The notes under the pieces: model-generated
What the model saw: only the letters and a program-made list of their open reading frames with translations
What the model was told of the DNA's origin: nothing
Databases searched by the model: none
Part shown: positions 63,439 to 64,000 of the stretch, one piece after another
How the letters are laid out: each line of letters opens with the position of its first letter
Numbering within the stretch: the first letter of the stretch is position 1
Origin: Nostoc sp. 'Lobaria pulmonaria (5183) cyanobiont'
GTDB taxonomy: Bacteria > Cyanobacteriota > Cyanobacteriia > Cyanobacteriales > Nostocaceae
DNA length: 64,000 nt
NCBI RefSeq assembly: GCF_002949795.1
Contig: NZ_CP026692.1
Coordinates: forward strand, 2,477,501 to 2,541,500
Direction: 5' to 3'
Program-made: the position numbers and the translations under genes

Positions 63439-63467
63439 TTGCCAAACTCTTGACTATAGGTTATAGT
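63439..63467 (+). promoter_or_regulatory. Promoter of the initiator tRNA gene
   Basis: TTGCCA (63439-63444), a 17-base spacer and TATAGT (63462-63467) form a good sigma70-type promoter, with the tRNA starting 17 bases after the -10. It begins right after the asparaginase stop. Confidence 0.6.
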
Positions 63468-63484
63468 ATAGAAGTTAAGAGCGA

Positions 63485-63561
<77 letters not shown>

Positions 63562-63571
63562 AATAAAATGT

Positions 63572-63615
63572 AAAACAAAACCCTACAATCAGTAAAGATT
63601 GAGGGGTTTTGTTTT
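63572..63615 (+). terminator. Terminator after tRNA-Met
   Basis: AAAACAAAACCC pairs over 12 bp with GGGTTTTGTTTT across a loop of about 20 bases, with T-rich sequence in and after the right arm. It lies eleven bases after the tRNA. Confidence 0.8.
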
Positions 63616-63664
63616 ATTTTGATCTATTCTGGAAGAAATAGCCATCTAAAAGGCGCGGAGAATC

Positions 63665-64000
63665 ATGGTTGTGAAGTTGCAGCGACCAATTTTAGTGGGA
63701 GGATTGGGACTTTCCTTTTCTCTGTGGATGTTGGACAGTTGGCACGATTCTATAGTGCAGGTGGGTGAGTTTGGTTTGTTAAGTGCTTTAGCTGTAGGTG
63801 GTGGTTTGTGGTTATTCCAGCAAAATCGCCCCAAAGACAGTTTAAAGCAGCTAGATAGTATGGTGGTTGATCGAGCGACTGTGGAAAGTGCGATCGCTAA
63901 AACTGAAACTGTAATTAACCAACTAGCACAAGAAGCAGAAAACCATCCAGCCTTAGAGATACTCAGAGAACAAGTTGCCCAATTGTTGCTGGAATTAGAC
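63665..64000 (+). CDS. Membrane GTPase-like protein, N-terminal part
   Basis: A frame opens at ATG 63665 and continues past the window edge (112 codons seen). It has a hydrophobic start (RPILVGGLGLSFSLWML), a second membrane segment (GEFGLLSALAVGGGLWLF) and then a helical DSLKQLDSMVVDRATVESAIAKTET. This resembles the N-terminus of cyanobacterial membrane proteins with a DUF697/GTPase part. The GTPase motifs would lie beyond the window, so the call is tentative. Confidence 0.5.
   Translation, partial: MVVKLQRPILVGGLGLSFSLWMLDSWHDSIVQVGEFGLLSALAVGGGLWLFQQNRPKDSLKQLDSMVVDRATVESAIAKTETVINQLAQEAENHPALEILREQVAQLLLELD

Overview
The window looks like chromosome of a filamentous, heterocyst-type cyanobacterium close to Nostoc. 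The evidence is the cyanobacterial gene order of the ribosomal-protein cluster, genes for NdhN, an S-type phycobiliprotein lyase and a CGLD27-family membrane protein, many copies of the HIP1 octamer GCGATCGC, and the heptamer repeats (TCATTGG/GACAAAT and ACTGGGG types) that fill many spacers. The genus is an inference; no rRNA gene is present to test it.

Region 1 (1-10.1 kb) is accessory. It holds a mercuric-reductase-like flavoprotein, a HEAT-repeat gene split by two frame changes, a 62-bp tandem repeat, the remains of a RelN-type antitoxin, two related antitoxin-PIN toxin modules, a secreted repetitive protein with PEP-type sorting motifs, a DUF427 protein and an ARMT1-type damage-control phosphatase. 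Region 2 (10.1-21.8 kb) carries a metallophosphoesterase, YebC, a small His-rich secreted protein, an RRM RNA-binding protein, a CpcS/CpeS-type bilin lyase, a two-gene RND efflux pump, a GNAT acetyltransferase and NdhN.

Region 3 (22.1-40.8 kb) is the fused S10-spc-alpha cluster: rplC-rplD-rplW-rplB-rpsS-rplV-rpsC-rplP-rpmC-rpsQ-rplN-rplX-rplE-rpsH-rplF-rplR-rpsE-rplO-secY-adk-infA-rpmJ-rpsM-rpsK-rpoA-rplQ-truA-rplM-rpsI-rpmE-prfA. rpsJ, rpsN and rpmD are absent, as is usual for cyanobacteria. A long leader rich in hairpins precedes rplC. Many spacers inside the cluster contain heptamer repeats that can fold, and the genes after them mostly lack a Shine-Dalgarno sequence.

Region 4 (40.8-47.2 kb) is an accessory island. 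It has an XRE regulator with a twin palindromic site, a DUF29 protein, an AT-rich two-gene operon without HIP1 (a large dynamin-like P-loop protein plus an HsdR-N/PD-(D/E)XK nuclease), an HTH-like protein and an Rpn/DUF2887 nuclease. The GTPase-nuclease pair is the best candidate here for an undescribed defence system.

Region 5 (47.3-64 kb) returns to housekeeping: an ABC-F ATPase, GpmI, SecG, a matrixin-like protease, two GT4 glycosyltransferases, an MFS transporter overlapping recO, deoC, a solitary C5 cytosine methyltransferase, rsfS with a CGLD27 gene, an L-asparaginase, initiator tRNA-Met with its own promoter and terminator, and the start of a membrane GTPase-like gene cut off by the window edge.
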